Shown piece after piece: positions 44,201 through 52,583 of a DNA stretch of 64,000 nt. This DNA comes from Bacteroidetes Order II. bacterium (GTDB lineage: Bacteria; Bacteroidota; Rhodothermia; Rhodothermales; UBA2364). Position 1 is the stretch's first letter. Each line of letters starts with the position of its first letter. Made by a program: the position numbers and the translations under genes. The stretch covers positions 124,001 through 188,000 of the forward strand of contig JAEUSQ010000018.1 of assembly GCA_016788705.1 (NCBI GenBank). Reading direction: 5' to 3'. The notes under the pieces were generated by a model. That model saw nothing but the letters and a program-made list of their open reading frames with translations, was not told where the DNA came from and did not search any database.

Positions 44201-44801
44201 TTCGGTCCACATCACTAATGCGTTGTGTAGTCCCTTCTGGCTGAATCGGCGTATTCTCATCCGTCAGACTAGCATTGAGCTGAACACCGGGTGCAATCTC
44301 GCCGTTCAATTGCATCTTAAATCCGGATTCAATCGTGACATCGCGGCGATTTCCAGCCACAATACCCCGCGTGATAGAGCCATTCCTTTGCAATGGACTG
44401 CCTTCAAATGGATTATTGCTTCGCGGAACCGGGGAACGATATGCTGTTACATCCCTGAGCAAGGTTGTATCGGGCTTGAATGCTGGGGGCAGATAACGGA
44501 AATAGAGGATAGGAATGTCTAATGGAAAGGCATGGTATCGGGCAATTAATGGCTGGCCTTGGTTTGAGGTTGGTTTTTTCACCAGTTTTAGCCACCCAGT
44601 CTTTAAATTGAGTTCATACCACGTTGAGTCCAATACCGCTTGCCCCAGCGATAGCTGAAAGGTTTCTTTTTGTATAAAAGGCTTTAGACGGAATTGCAGG
44701 CCTTTCTCCACCCACAACGTATCGGTAACAGAAACTTGTCCGAAAACGGGCTGAAGTGCAAACAAAAGCACTAACCAAAAAAGCCGATCTGTTTTTCCCA
44801 T
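41271..44801 (-). CDS. Very large predicted outer-membrane beta-barrel-like protein
   Basis: 1176 residues from the ATG at 44801, which begins a Sec signal ending at QPVFGQ. After an N-terminal beta domain, residues about 130-260 carry a recurrent pattern: RNGSITRGIVAGNRRDVTIESG, LNASLTDENTPIQPEGTTQ and LNLGDFDLSMTRADFARINRKLQG. I associate this pattern with large uncharacterised proteins of Rhodothermia/Balneolia and with parts of the T9SS translocon protein SprA, though this one is half the size of SprA. The rest is long amphipathic beta strands, and the C-terminus (RAQINATF) is aromatic. Function unknown; it lies directly after a T9SS-exported protease. Confidence 0.65.
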   Translation of the reverse strand: MGKTDRLFWLVLLFALQPVFGQVSVTDTLWVEKGLQFRLKPFIQKETFQLSLGQAVLDSTWYELNLKTGWLKLVKKPTSNQGQPLIARYHAFPLDIPILYFRYLPPAFKPDTTLLRDVTAYRSPVPRSNNPFEGSPLQRNGSITRGIVAGNRRDVTIESGFKMQLNGEIAPGVQLNASLTDENTPIQPEGTTQRISDVDRIVIALKSRYGLLNLGDFDLSMTRADFARINRKLQGLSAQVNYSPSTGILGEQYVQLAAATSRGIYHSLSFSGQEGVQGPYRLYGKQGESFIIVIAGSERVFLDGKILERGSTLDYIIDYAAGEIMFTSKILMTSVKRVVVEFEYTTNRFSRSLVGAGAESGFLKDRHAPTGRVKIGIHALREADAVSFTEELNVSELELEVLKNAGDDPAAAAVSGASLVPYDPLAGYTFYVKRDTVVAGVVLPFFSVLKTLEEAGEVYRVRFTSVEQGKGDYIRVGEATNGLTYRFVGPGKGNYVSMRLLPRPQEKALVAVRGQIMVVPGLTMMAEWAQSKQDLNRLSQINDEDNSSQAAQFGVRLKPLKLAKWAISGQGHYRYTGATFEAFDRIQRVEFARYWNLGESTGGIGSGFKGFAENNQEVEVGIDYGAHHRLALSAGSIHFSDIFRAGRVSGHIHMAQPGLPDVVYMIEQINSQMLQNGLSVDSGWLRQKGLVKMSPRKSSLTPSIAFEGEHKTLITEAFLQKGSFSFYDLQPAIGFGNKRLSGTIGMEIRHEKKVFEASMLPEHKALTGKASAQFNPVNWLSGETILGFRQKKYSEWAKAAESSQNASSLLLKGNIRVSPFKRAFEVQGFYEANTEKSPILQEIFREVLPGQGAYVWTDVNKDGLRQVDEFLPAVSEIEGNYTRLLVPSDELKPVANVEARLRLVLVPQRILVAQNHWLYRLVRAIETQSVADMVEKTEETDLGRVYRLAPAVLRNPDKTINGRLRFSQDVHFWRNHPTFGGTLQFLKMSGLSRLAAGLENRIQERWNAEARYSPHKNWKFRITGTIEQNRQESKTFVSRNYDIRSRIWHMETQFQPYPTQLLTIGFTNASKSDQFSDTPKNAAILRFPLAIRLAKAGKLQWNGQIEFSNIRLNGSAEGLAGYELTDGRGAGRNWLWGSSLQYNVSRLLRASVYYDGRTASDAPTLHNVRAQINATF

Positions 44802-44891
44802 TATTAGATACAGTTTCCGAAAAAGGCTTCTCCCAACTGAAAGAAGCCTTCCGACATAAACCTTCTTATGACCAACTGTATCCCAAACCAA

Positions 44892-47072
44892 TCATTTCTT
44901 CAATACGGCTTTAAATGTATGCCCAAAACTTTCGCCAGCTACCCGGATTAAGTAAACACCAGAAGGCAGCGAGCCAGCATCTATCGTAAACGACTGGATT
45001 TCGTTTTCCAACATCTTGTCTCGGTATAAGTCCGCCATTTTCCGCCCCAATAGGTCAAAAACGGAGATATGGACGTTTTGTTCTTTTTGTACAGACATTC
45101 GGAAGGTTGCTTGCGTAGTGAAAGGATTGGGATATAAACCTGTTACCGCAAATGGCGTTTGGCCTGGTAGAATAATTTCGATGGGTGGGCTGTAAGAAAA
45201 CCCAAACCCAAGGTCTCGTTGCTTAAGCCGGAAAGTATGTAGGCCGGGTAACAAACCTGTGGTATTAAATTGATAGTTCTTTTGTTCTACCGTTGTACCA
45301 CTGCCTTCCACAAAACCAATAACCTTAAACGGCGTATCCGGATTATTTCCTTCTTTGTGTTCAACATCAAAACCATAATTTTGTAGTTCGCTAATGGTTA
45401 CCCAGCTTAATTGTATCTGTTTTTCCTGAATACTGGCATCAAAACTGACCATCGAGATCGGCAAATTGGCGGGCGCCATACAGGTTTCTCCAGACTCTGC
45501 TTCAAAATCAGGTGTGCAGATGTCCATCATAGCTTCCCCTCCTCCTATATCTCCAGCATACAGTGTCCTTAAGTCTGTATTGTTTAAGATACTATAATAC
45601 ATGACGGAGGTCACCATATTTGGGGTTTGGAGACGATTGCCACCCATATCTTGGGGAGACATACTTGGTTGGGCTAAATTAATGACATGATTGAGTTGGT
45701 GCGTATGACCTAATTCATGTAAAGCAACCGATTCAAAATCATATTGCGTAGGAGATCCCGGGGTTGCCCCGGGTCCAAAATTCCATGTTATGCCCCCTGT
45801 TCCACTTCTTCTAAAAACAATATCCAATTCCAGCACCACCGAAATATCATAGGTATCCCCCGGTAGCGGCGGGAAATCTGAATACCAAGAACTTGCTGTT
45901 CCCAGAATACCGGATCCAATTAAGTTTGTGTCGTTATCAAATCGGACCAGGCTGACATCATCAAATGCTTTAACATTCAGCGCTGAGCTTCCTCCACTTA
46001 AGACATTAAATCCGGTATTGTTTCTCCATGTGTTTGCGGCACGTTCAAAAGCAGATTTTGCTGTATGGGTGTAAAAATTCACGCCATTGCCTTCCGTTGC
46101 GGTACTATATGAAAAGGTGTACCCTCCTTGCGAATTGTTGTCTATCAGACGTCGTCGGGTGATTTTCCCCGTGTAACCATGTGTATGGTTGGCATGTGCA
46201 TAAGGGATATAAACCACTGCCGACGATGTACCTGTTGTGGGATCATTGTTTCGAACCCGAACCGTTCCAGACCCCGCTTTTGCCGGAACTTTGACCACTA
46301 TTTGGGTATTGCTCCAAGAAACGATGAGGCTGGAAGGCGTTTCAACGTAGGTTGCCCCGCCATCATCAACATTTTTAAAGTACACCTTCGAGTTACTGGC
46401 ATTGTACGTTCCAAAATTAGACCCGGTAAGGGTCAATTGTTGATCTGCCCCGCCAGCAATGGTCGAGGGTGAAAGGCCCGAAATAATGGGAGTCGCGACA
46501 TGTTTATGGAGTACGGGCAATCGAAACGCTGGCAATTCTTTCATCCATTGGGCACGTTCCCCAGTAATCTCACCAATGCCTTTATAGAGTTCTTGCGCCG
46601 ATTCATATCGGTTAAAGGGATCTGCCGGAACAAGGTCTGTCGGGTCATAACGAATCACCTCCAAAGGACCAATATAACCTGTTGGTTGGTCACTTGGCGT
46701 GGTCTTTGATAAAACTCTTCGAGGTGTTACGAGGGCCATATAAATGCCCAGAGTTCCTACTTCCAAACCAGGAGAGGGGTGTACATCCACCCCTATATTG
46801 TCTACTTGTCCTCCTTGTGTCACCAAGAGAACTTTTTCCGTTGAAGGAAGCCCTTTGAGGATTTGTCTAACAGCAACCTCATAAGCCGTATATATCATTT
46901 CTTTCCGGTCATCCCAGAACGAAGTTTTATTAATCACTTGGCCTTCCACAATGAAGGCAGCACTCCGAATCCGCTCCTCGAGTGGAACCCTTTGCAAGAA
47001 TGCACATTGGGCTGAAACAACAAGGAAATTACTTATGAGCAATGCGCCCACCATCACGCTTTTCTGAAGCAT
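44892..47072 (-). CDS. T9SS-exported metzincin-type metalloprotease
   Basis: 726 residues. A Sec signal ends near VVSAQ. An IPT/TIG immunoglobulin-like domain covers about 195-290 (ISGLSPSTIAGGADQQLTLTGSNFG). The protease domain holds HELGHTHQLNH at 452-462, the three-His metzincin zinc site, followed by VMYYS, the Met-turn. After a fibronectin-like segment with ELQNYGFDVEH, the C-terminal 80 residues form a type A Por sorting domain (GLYPNPFTTQATF...VFDLLGRKM...LPSGVYLIRV...KAVLKK), marking export by the type IX system and probable attachment to the surface. It likely degrades or processes external proteins. Confidence 0.9.
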   Translation of the reverse strand: MLQKSVMVGALLISNFLVVSAQCAFLQRVPLEERIRSAAFIVEGQVINKTSFWDDRKEMIYTAYEVAVRQILKGLPSTEKVLLVTQGGQVDNIGVDVHPSPGLEVGTLGIYMALVTPRRVLSKTTPSDQPTGYIGPLEVIRYDPTDLVPADPFNRYESAQELYKGIGEITGERAQWMKELPAFRLPVLHKHVATPIISGLSPSTIAGGADQQLTLTGSNFGTYNASNSKVYFKNVDDGGATYVETPSSLIVSWSNTQIVVKVPAKAGSGTVRVRNNDPTTGTSSAVVYIPYAHANHTHGYTGKITRRRLIDNNSQGGYTFSYSTATEGNGVNFYTHTAKSAFERAANTWRNNTGFNVLSGGSSALNVKAFDDVSLVRFDNDTNLIGSGILGTASSWYSDFPPLPGDTYDISVVLELDIVFRRSGTGGITWNFGPGATPGSPTQYDFESVALHELGHTHQLNHVINLAQPSMSPQDMGGNRLQTPNMVTSVMYYSILNNTDLRTLYAGDIGGGEAMMDICTPDFEAESGETCMAPANLPISMVSFDASIQEKQIQLSWVTISELQNYGFDVEHKEGNNPDTPFKVIGFVEGSGTTVEQKNYQFNTTGLLPGLHTFRLKQRDLGFGFSYSPPIEIILPGQTPFAVTGLYPNPFTTQATFRMSVQKEQNVHISVFDLLGRKMADLYRDKMLENEIQSFTIDAGSLPSGVYLIRVAGESFGHTFKAVLKK

Positions 47073-47117
47073 GTTTTACTCCAAATTTTTTTGAGAGAAA
47101 TTGGTGGGGGTATAAAC

Positions 47118-48362
47118 TTACTTTGGTGGGAGTATGGTACCAACGACGTCTCCGAAACCAATGCAAAAAACATCGTTCTGGGCAAAGGCACGTAGCGTCA
47201 GTGTATCGCCGTCATGTAACCACGTTCGGGTTTCGGCTCCAACGGATATAGGAAATTTTCCTCCCCAGGACAACTCCAACATACTTCCATAAGAGCCGAT
47301 AGATTCGCCACTGATGGTGCCACTGGCGAGCAAATCTCCTGGCCTAAGGTTACAGCCGTTACTGGTGTGATGGGCAATCATTTGATCAAACGTCCAATAC
47401 AATTCTTTTGCATTTGTTTGACTGATGAGAACAGGATCCGTCGCCTCTTGGGGCTGTAAATACACTTCGAGTGCTACATCCCATTTGGGTAATAAATCTT
47501 GGTCTAAATATCGGGCCAATCCCACCTGTTTAGGAAAAAAAGCGACAAACGGTTCCAAAGCTTCCATCGGAACTACCCACGGGGAAACGAAGGTAGCAAA
47601 GTTTTTCCCCAAAAATGGTCCGAGTGGTTGGTATTCAAAGCGTTGGATGTCCCGTGCACTCCAATCGTTTAGCAAAGTGAATCCAAAAATGTAGCGAGCC
47701 GCTTCGTTGACCGAGATCGGCTCTCCAAGTTCATTCCCAAATCCGATATAAGCTCCCAATTCCAGTTCAAAATCCAATTGTGAACAAGGGCCGAATTCAA
47801 CCGTCCCTGTTATTGGGTTTTGCAATTGTCCTTTGGGGCGATATAAAGGCTCGCCGGATTTCCTAATACTGCTTGTTCTTCCGTGATAGCCAATAGGCAT
47901 ATGTTTCCAGTTTAAGAAAAGAGGCTGGTCTTTGTCACGGAATATTTTCCCTACATTGCTTGCATGGTGGATGGAGGCATAAAAATCGGTATAATCGCCA
48001 ATTTTGACCCCTAAATGCAGGTTTACCGCCGATTGTGCCACGAGAACGTTCCCCCTTAGAACAGCATTATCCCTTAAAATAGACCCATCAATTGATAATA
48101 ATTTCATGATAGATTTTCTTACATCAGACCATACAGACGGGGGTTGTGTCATAAGTGGATTTAGCCAACCTTCCTGGAAGAGGTGTTCTTTTCCAAATTG
48201 GGGCAAAAGACCTAAATTTTCACACTGGGTAAGGTCTAATATCCAGTCACCAATGGCGACACCAACATGTCGTTGTGCAGTACTATGGCGGGTAAAAACG
48301 CCGTACGGAAGGTTTTGAATAGGAAACGGATGGTTTTTGGGTACATGAATGAAGGATTGCAT
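47118..48362 (-). CDS. fahA: Fumarylacetoacetase
   Basis: 414 residues, as in eukaryotic FAH. It splits fumarylacetoacetate into fumarate and acetoacetate, the last step of tyrosine and phenylalanine degradation. The N-terminal SH3-like domain is followed by the catalytic domain with DYTDFYASIHHASNVG, YHGRTSSIRKSG, FELELGAYIG and NLRPGDLLASGTISG, which hold the calcium/magnesium and active-site His/Glu/Asp residues. Other genes of the homogentisate pathway are not in the window. Confidence 0.95.
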   Translation of the reverse strand: MQSFIHVPKNHPFPIQNLPYGVFTRHSTAQRHVGVAIGDWILDLTQCENLGLLPQFGKEHLFQEGWLNPLMTQPPSVWSDVRKSIMKLLSIDGSILRDNAVLRGNVLVAQSAVNLHLGVKIGDYTDFYASIHHASNVGKIFRDKDQPLFLNWKHMPIGYHGRTSSIRKSGEPLYRPKGQLQNPITGTVEFGPCSQLDFELELGAYIGFGNELGEPISVNEAARYIFGFTLLNDWSARDIQRFEYQPLGPFLGKNFATFVSPWVVPMEALEPFVAFFPKQVGLARYLDQDLLPKWDVALEVYLQPQEATDPVLISQTNAKELYWTFDQMIAHHTSNGCNLRPGDLLASGTISGESIGSYGSMLELSWGGKFPISVGAETRTWLHDGDTLTLRAFAQNDVFCIGFGDVVGTILPPK

Positions 48363-48539
48363 AAAACGGTGATTCCCCTACATTTTTTTATCGTAATAAG
48401 GTGTATTGTTTTTTAAGATTAAAGGTAATCCGATATAAGTTAAATTGTGAACGTTGTTCTATCTCCTTTTTATCGTTACCTTCTGTATCATTCCACAACG
48501 GAACGCACATTACGTTCCCCTTTCCCTATCCTTAAAATC

Positions 48540-49712
48540 ATGTTGAAGATGTACAAAAGACTCAACCCATACTTGCTGCTCGTATTAATCGTAGCGGGTT
48601 TGTTTACAATGGGGGCTGGTTGTTCAAGTGACCCCAATGTCGAAGGCGGAAAGCTTAATATGAACAACAAAGATTATGCAACAGCCTTGACCAAGTTTGA
48701 AAAAGCAATCGAAACGAACGCCAATAATGCTGAGGCTTGGAAATACAAAGCAATGGCCCTTGCCGAAATCGCAAAAGCATCCAACGACCCCAAAGTACGT
48801 GCTTCCAAATATGCGGAAATGGCGACTGCTATCGGAAAAGCCCGTGAACTGGACCCCAAACAAATGGTCGAATTGCAACGGGTGTCTTTGTCTTCTTGGG
48901 CCTCTGAAATTAACGACGGGGTAAATGCCTTCAATAGCTCCCAAGCTGGAATGACCGAAAAAGCATCCGGACACTTCAAAAATGCGACCACCATTCTTCC
49001 AGACTCCACCTATGCGTTTGAATTATTGGGCCGGAGCTATTATAAGATGGAAAAATATGAGGAGGCAGCGGCACCTTATGAACAAGCAATCAAGTCTGGA
49101 AAAGCAAAAGAAGACACCTATGTACTATTAGGCAATATCTATTTGTACCTTCTAAAAGACCGTGCAACTGATGCTTTACGCGTACTGGAAGCCGCATCTG
49201 CAAAATTCCCGGCCAATGAGCAAATATCAACCATGCTGACCGATGCTTACCGGAAGTCCGGTCAGGCAGACCGTGCCTTGGCTAGTTACAAAGCACAAGA
49301 TGGCAAAAATCCCAATGATTTTGACAACTTGCTTCGCTGGGGCAACCTTTTGCTTCAACTAGACCGCTTCGATGAAGCAATGCCTATTTTGGAACGTGCT
49401 TTGGCATTGAAGTCCGAGGATGAGAACGCAGTGTATAATATTGGAATCGCATATTTCAACAAAGCAGCAGCCGTTAATAAACTAATGGTTGAGCTTAAGC
49501 CAGATGAAACCCAAAAATTTAATACGCTAAAAGCAGATCGGGATGGATTTTTCAGAAAAGCCATGCCGCTATTAGAAAAAGTACGTGCCCAAAATACTGC
49601 CGCAAAGCGGGACAACAAACAAATCTGTCAGTCTCTTTTTAGTATATATGCGCAGATATTGGGAACCAAAGACCCCAAAACTACGGAAGCATATACCTGT
49701 GCAGGCAACTAA
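48540..49712 (+). CDS. TPR-repeat lipoprotein
   Basis: 390 residues from ATG 48540. A lipoprotein signal ends at the lipobox MGAGC (Cys28). At least five TPR units follow: around residues 40-75 (DYATALTKFEKAIETNANNAEAWKYKAMAL), 155-225, 235-265 and 270-340 (FDEAMPILERALALKSEDENAVYNIGIAYF). It is anchored on the periplasmic face of the inner or outer membrane and likely tethers an envelope complex. No specific partner is indicated by neighbours. A G-U-rich terminator follows. Confidence 0.88.
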   Translation: MLKMYKRLNPYLLLVLIVAGLFTMGAGCSSDPNVEGGKLNMNNKDYATALTKFEKAIETNANNAEAWKYKAMALAEIAKASNDPKVRASKYAEMATAIGKARELDPKQMVELQRVSLSSWASEINDGVNAFNSSQAGMTEKASGHFKNATTILPDSTYAFELLGRSYYKMEKYEEAAAPYEQAIKSGKAKEDTYVLLGNIYLYLLKDRATDALRVLEAASAKFPANEQISTMLTDAYRKSGQADRALASYKAQDGKNPNDFDNLLRWGNLLLQLDRFDEAMPILERALALKSEDENAVYNIGIAYFNKAAAVNKLMVELKPDETQKFNTLKADRDGFFRKAMPLLEKVRAQNTAAKRDNKQICQSLFSIYAQILGTKDPKTTEAYTCAGN

Positions 49713-49741
49713 GGCTGCTGACCGAGTTTTTATAGTTCATG

Positions 49742-49775
49742 AGGCTGGGTCTTTTCCGGATCCGGCTTTTTTTTT
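49742..49775 (+). terminator. Rho-independent terminator after the TPR lipoprotein gene
   Basis: AGGCTGGGTC (49742-49751) pairs with GATCCGGCTT (49759-49768) through 10 pairs, three of them G-U, around a 7-base loop; seven further T follow (49769-49775). Its position argues that the next gene starts at 49796, not at the upstream ATG 49739. Confidence 0.8.
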
Positions 49776-49795
49776 CCCAATACCCCTCACTTAAC

Positions 49796-50950
49796 ATGCA
49801 AAAATACCACGTAGAAACCCTTGCGATTCATGCAGGGCAGCACCCCGACCCTTCAACGGGAGCGGTAATGACGCCTATCTACCAGACATCTACCTTTGCT
49901 CAGGCGGCTCCCGGAGTTCACAAAGGCTATGAATATGCCCGCGTTCACAATCCCACCCGCACCGCACTAGAGGAAAATTTGGCAGCATTAGAAGGGGCCT
50001 CCACAGGCATTGCCTTTTCTTCGGGCGTTGCAGCAACCGACGCCATTATGCGCTCCTTGAGGCCAGGCGACCACATCATTGCCACGAGCGATTTATATGG
50101 CGGAACCTATCGGCTGTTTACGCAAACCTTCGAACGATTTGGTCTTTCTTTCAGTTTTGTAGATATGCGCGATATCTCTCAAATCGAAGCCGCTCTTACA
50201 CCAAAAACCCGCATTATATGGGTAGAAACACCAACGAACCCGCTTATCCGGATTTTGGACATAAAAGCCATCGCCTCCATAGGGACTCAAAATGAGATAG
50301 CGGTTGTTGTGGATAATACATTTGCCTCGCCTTACCTTCAACAGCCTTTGGCAATGGGTGCAACCATGGTACTCCATTCTACTACAAAATATTTGGGAGG
50401 ACATTCAGATGTAATCGGAGGAGCGATTTGTACCAGTGATGCCACTTGGATAGAGCGTCTGCGGTTTCAAGTTAAAGCTGCAGGTGCTGTCCCCGGGCCT
50501 ATGGATTGCTTCCTGACATTACGGGGGATCAAGACGCTGCATGTACGAATGGAAAGACATGGCCAAAATGCCCTTCAAATCGCGACATTTTTACGCGACC
50601 ACCCCAATGTTGGTATGGTTTATTATCCAGGACTCCCCTCGCATGAAGGACATGAATTAGCAAAAAAACAAATGAAAAATTATGGTGGTATGCTAAGTTT
50701 TATGCTTAAAAATAATTCCTTAGAAAATGCCATAAAATTCATGTCTGCAACGCGACTTTTTACACTTGCGGAAAGTTTAGGGGGGGTGGAAAGTCTGGTA
50801 AACCATCCTGCAACCATGACCCATGCTTCCATACCGGCAGAAATCAGACATGCAGCTGGATTACACGACTCGTTGATTCGATTATCGGTGGGAATAGAAC
50901 ATGTTGAAGACCTGATTGCAGACCTTGCATCCGCTTTATCAGGGGTATGA
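49796..50950 (+). CDS. Cystathionine gamma-synthase/gamma-lyase family PLP enzyme
   Basis: 384 residues, fold-type I PLP enzyme of trans-sulfuration. Lys198 in HSTTKYLGGH forms the PLP aldimine; VVDNTFASPYLQ and YEYARVHNPTR are further family hallmarks, and PATMTHASIP near the C-terminus is typical. Sequence alone cannot separate gamma-synthase (methionine synthesis), gamma-lyase (cysteine synthesis) or a methionine gamma-lyase; gamma-lyase/synthase is the safest label. The ATG at 49796 is chosen because the terminator of the previous gene lies upstream of it. Confidence 0.9.
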   Translation: MQKYHVETLAIHAGQHPDPSTGAVMTPIYQTSTFAQAAPGVHKGYEYARVHNPTRTALEENLAALEGASTGIAFSSGVAATDAIMRSLRPGDHIIATSDLYGGTYRLFTQTFERFGLSFSFVDMRDISQIEAALTPKTRIIWVETPTNPLIRILDIKAIASIGTQNEIAVVVDNTFASPYLQQPLAMGATMVLHSTTKYLGGHSDVIGGAICTSDATWIERLRFQVKAAGAVPGPMDCFLTLRGIKTLHVRMERHGQNALQIATFLRDHPNVGMVYYPGLPSHEGHELAKKQMKNYGGMLSFMLKNNSLENAIKFMSATRLFTLAESLGGVESLVNHPATMTHASIPAEIRHAAGLHDSLIRLSVGIEHVEDLIADLASALSGV

Positions 50951-51047
50951 ACACATTTATCGTTATTACCAGATCGTTTGGAGGTGTTTTGGAATAATAA
51001 TTGCGGGGGCTTCGATTAACCTATTACTTCCCAAATATTATCCAACC

Positions 51048-51827
51048 ATGATCAAACGATTTCTGTATGCCTTGGCCCTCTTCGTTTTCATTAACGAAGA
51101 GGGCATTGCACAAACCAAGAGTGCAAACCCTTCCTTTTCAGGTGGTTACACTGAAGAATATCAAATACCCCCACAAAACTCCGAGTCTGAGGCAATCGTT
51201 TTTACACGTGGCCGCCCACCTATTCCAGTTGCGGATGCTTTTGCAGCCGGATGGGCTACGTATTATGCACATGCCTATGCTGGAAGGTTAACTTCAGCAG
51301 GAGAGGTATTCGATCCAAATGCTTTTACAGCGGCACACCGTTATTTACCCACGGGAACCATGGTCAGGGTGGTGAATCAGAACAACCAAAAAGAAGTGAC
51401 CGTCCGCATCAATGACCGCGGGCCGTTTATGCGAGGATCTAATAATGTTATTGACCTTTCCTATCGAGCAGCTGTAGAAATTGACATGATTAATCCAGGC
51501 GTTGTACCCGTCCGTATCTATGTGCTTTCTTCTGTCCCCGAATATGTATCACGTGTTCCAAAAGACTTCGAGGCATGGGCGATTCAGGTTTCTGCTTCAA
51601 AAGACCGAGTTTCTTCTGAAAAAGTGGTAGCGAAATTGGGACCACAAGCCACCTTACGGAGTATTCGGACAGCCCAAGGCGTTATCATGTACCGCGTTTT
51701 GTATGGGCGTTATAGCCGCAAAGAAGAGGCTATTGCAGCCAAATCGGAACTATCGGCAAAAGGTTTTCCTAATAGCTTTGAAAAGTATTTGGTGGATGAA
51801 CACCCAGATTTGGCTGGCATCAAATAA
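51048..51827 (+). CDS. rlpA: RlpA-like protein with SPOR domain
   Basis: 259 residues from ATG 51048, with a Sec signal ending near GIAQT. A double-psi beta-barrel (about 68-160) carries GWATYYAHAYAGRLTSAGE, AAHRYLPTGTMVRV and INDRGPF, the lytic-transglycosylase signature. The C-terminal SPOR domain (about 180-255: WAIQVSASKDR, VLYGRYSRKEEAIAAKSEL) binds denuded glycan strands at the septum. It trims peptidoglycan during division. No lipobox Cys follows the signal, so it is probably periplasmic rather than a lipoprotein as in E. coli. Confidence 0.92.
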   Translation: MIKRFLYALALFVFINEEGIAQTKSANPSFSGGYTEEYQIPPQNSESEAIVFTRGRPPIPVADAFAAGWATYYAHAYAGRLTSAGEVFDPNAFTAAHRYLPTGTMVRVVNQNNQKEVTVRINDRGPFMRGSNNVIDLSYRAAVEIDMINPGVVPVRIYVLSSVPEYVSRVPKDFEAWAIQVSASKDRVSSEKVVAKLGPQATLRSIRTAQGVIMYRVLYGRYSRKEEAIAAKSELSAKGFPNSFEKYLVDEHPDLAGIK

Positions 51828-51843
51828 TTCTTATTATCATCGT

Positions 51844-52578
51844 CTATTTTCCATTCCCTTCTCGTTCAGCAGTAATGAGAAGGGATTTTTTGGGCTGATC
51901 GGGATCGTTTGTTTCCACGAGAATGGGAATCTCCAATCGGCCTTGGCTCGTCCCCATAGCACGTGTAAGCCGGATCCGAATGTGCGACAGGTCTTGTGGA
52001 AAAAGGGCTTGGGCTTCCCATATTCCATTTACTGGCATACCGTTTGAGCTGACACCTATAATTTTGATAGGTTTAGTACCAAAATTTTGAACCAAAAACG
52101 ACACTTCAAGCCCCTCTAACTCCTTAATCAATCCAAGGTCTATTTTCTCATGTTCAAATGCAAAACTACCTTGTCGAGGCTTGTCTTGTAACGAAACGGG
52201 AAGTACATGGCCCGAAATGCCAAAGAACACTTCTTCCCCGTCAGTAGTGGTCATTACGACCGATTTGCTAAAAGGTCCTGGCCTTCCGGTGGAATCAAAG
52301 ACCACCTTAATCTGGCCAGAACTATCCGCAGGAATGCCTTTTCTGGTCCATTCGGGTATGGTACAGCCACAGGATGCACGGACATCTCGGATGGTGAGTG
52401 GGGTTTGTCCCTTATTGGTAAAGGAAAAAATGTGTTGTGCTTTGGTTCCTTCACGAATTTCACCAAAAGAGTGAGTGGGAGCCAATACCGATACTGCTTG
52501 CCCAAATAGCGACACAACATTCAGAAAAAAAGTTGCGCCAAAAAACAGCGAATGCCATAAGGCTTTTTTCATAGTCAT
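51844..52578 (-). CDS. DUF1573 family exported protein
   Basis: About 244 residues from the ATG at 52578 (52572 is also possible). A Sec signal ends near SLFGQ. The DUF1573 immunoglobulin-like domain is recognised by HSFGEIREGTKAQHIFSFTNKGQTPL followed by VRASCGCT, the cysteine-containing motif typical of the family, which is very common in Bacteroidota; some members bind metals or redox partners, but function is unproven. A second similar beta domain follows. It starts just after the E1 gene stop and may be cotranscribed with it. Confidence 0.85.
   Translation of the reverse strand: MTMKKALWHSLFFGATFFLNVVSLFGQAVSVLAPTHSFGEIREGTKAQHIFSFTNKGQTPLTIRDVRASCGCTIPEWTRKGIPADSSGQIKVVFDSTGRPGPFSKSVVMTTTDGEEVFFGISGHVLPVSLQDKPRQGSFAFEHEKIDLGLIKELEGLEVSFLVQNFGTKPIKIIGVSSNGMPVNGIWEAQALFPQDLSHIRIRLTRAMGTSQGRLEIPILVETNDPDQPKKSLLITAEREGNGK
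51855..51891 (+). terminator. rlpA terminator embedded in the 3' end of the convergent gene
   Basis: 9-bp stem TCCCTTCTC (51855-51863) with GAGAAGGGA (51877-51885), then six T. It lies 28 bases after the rlpA stop and inside the last codons of the minus-strand DUF1573 gene. Confidence 0.8.
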
Positions 52579-52583
52579 GGTAG

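Noticed and set aside
49756-49765. CCGGATCCGG as a protein-binding palindrome
   Set aside because: It is part of the terminator stem-loop, which explains it.
49739-49795. Upstream start for the trans-sulfuration enzyme
   Set aside because: This stretch contains the hairpin and T-run of the preceding gene's terminator.
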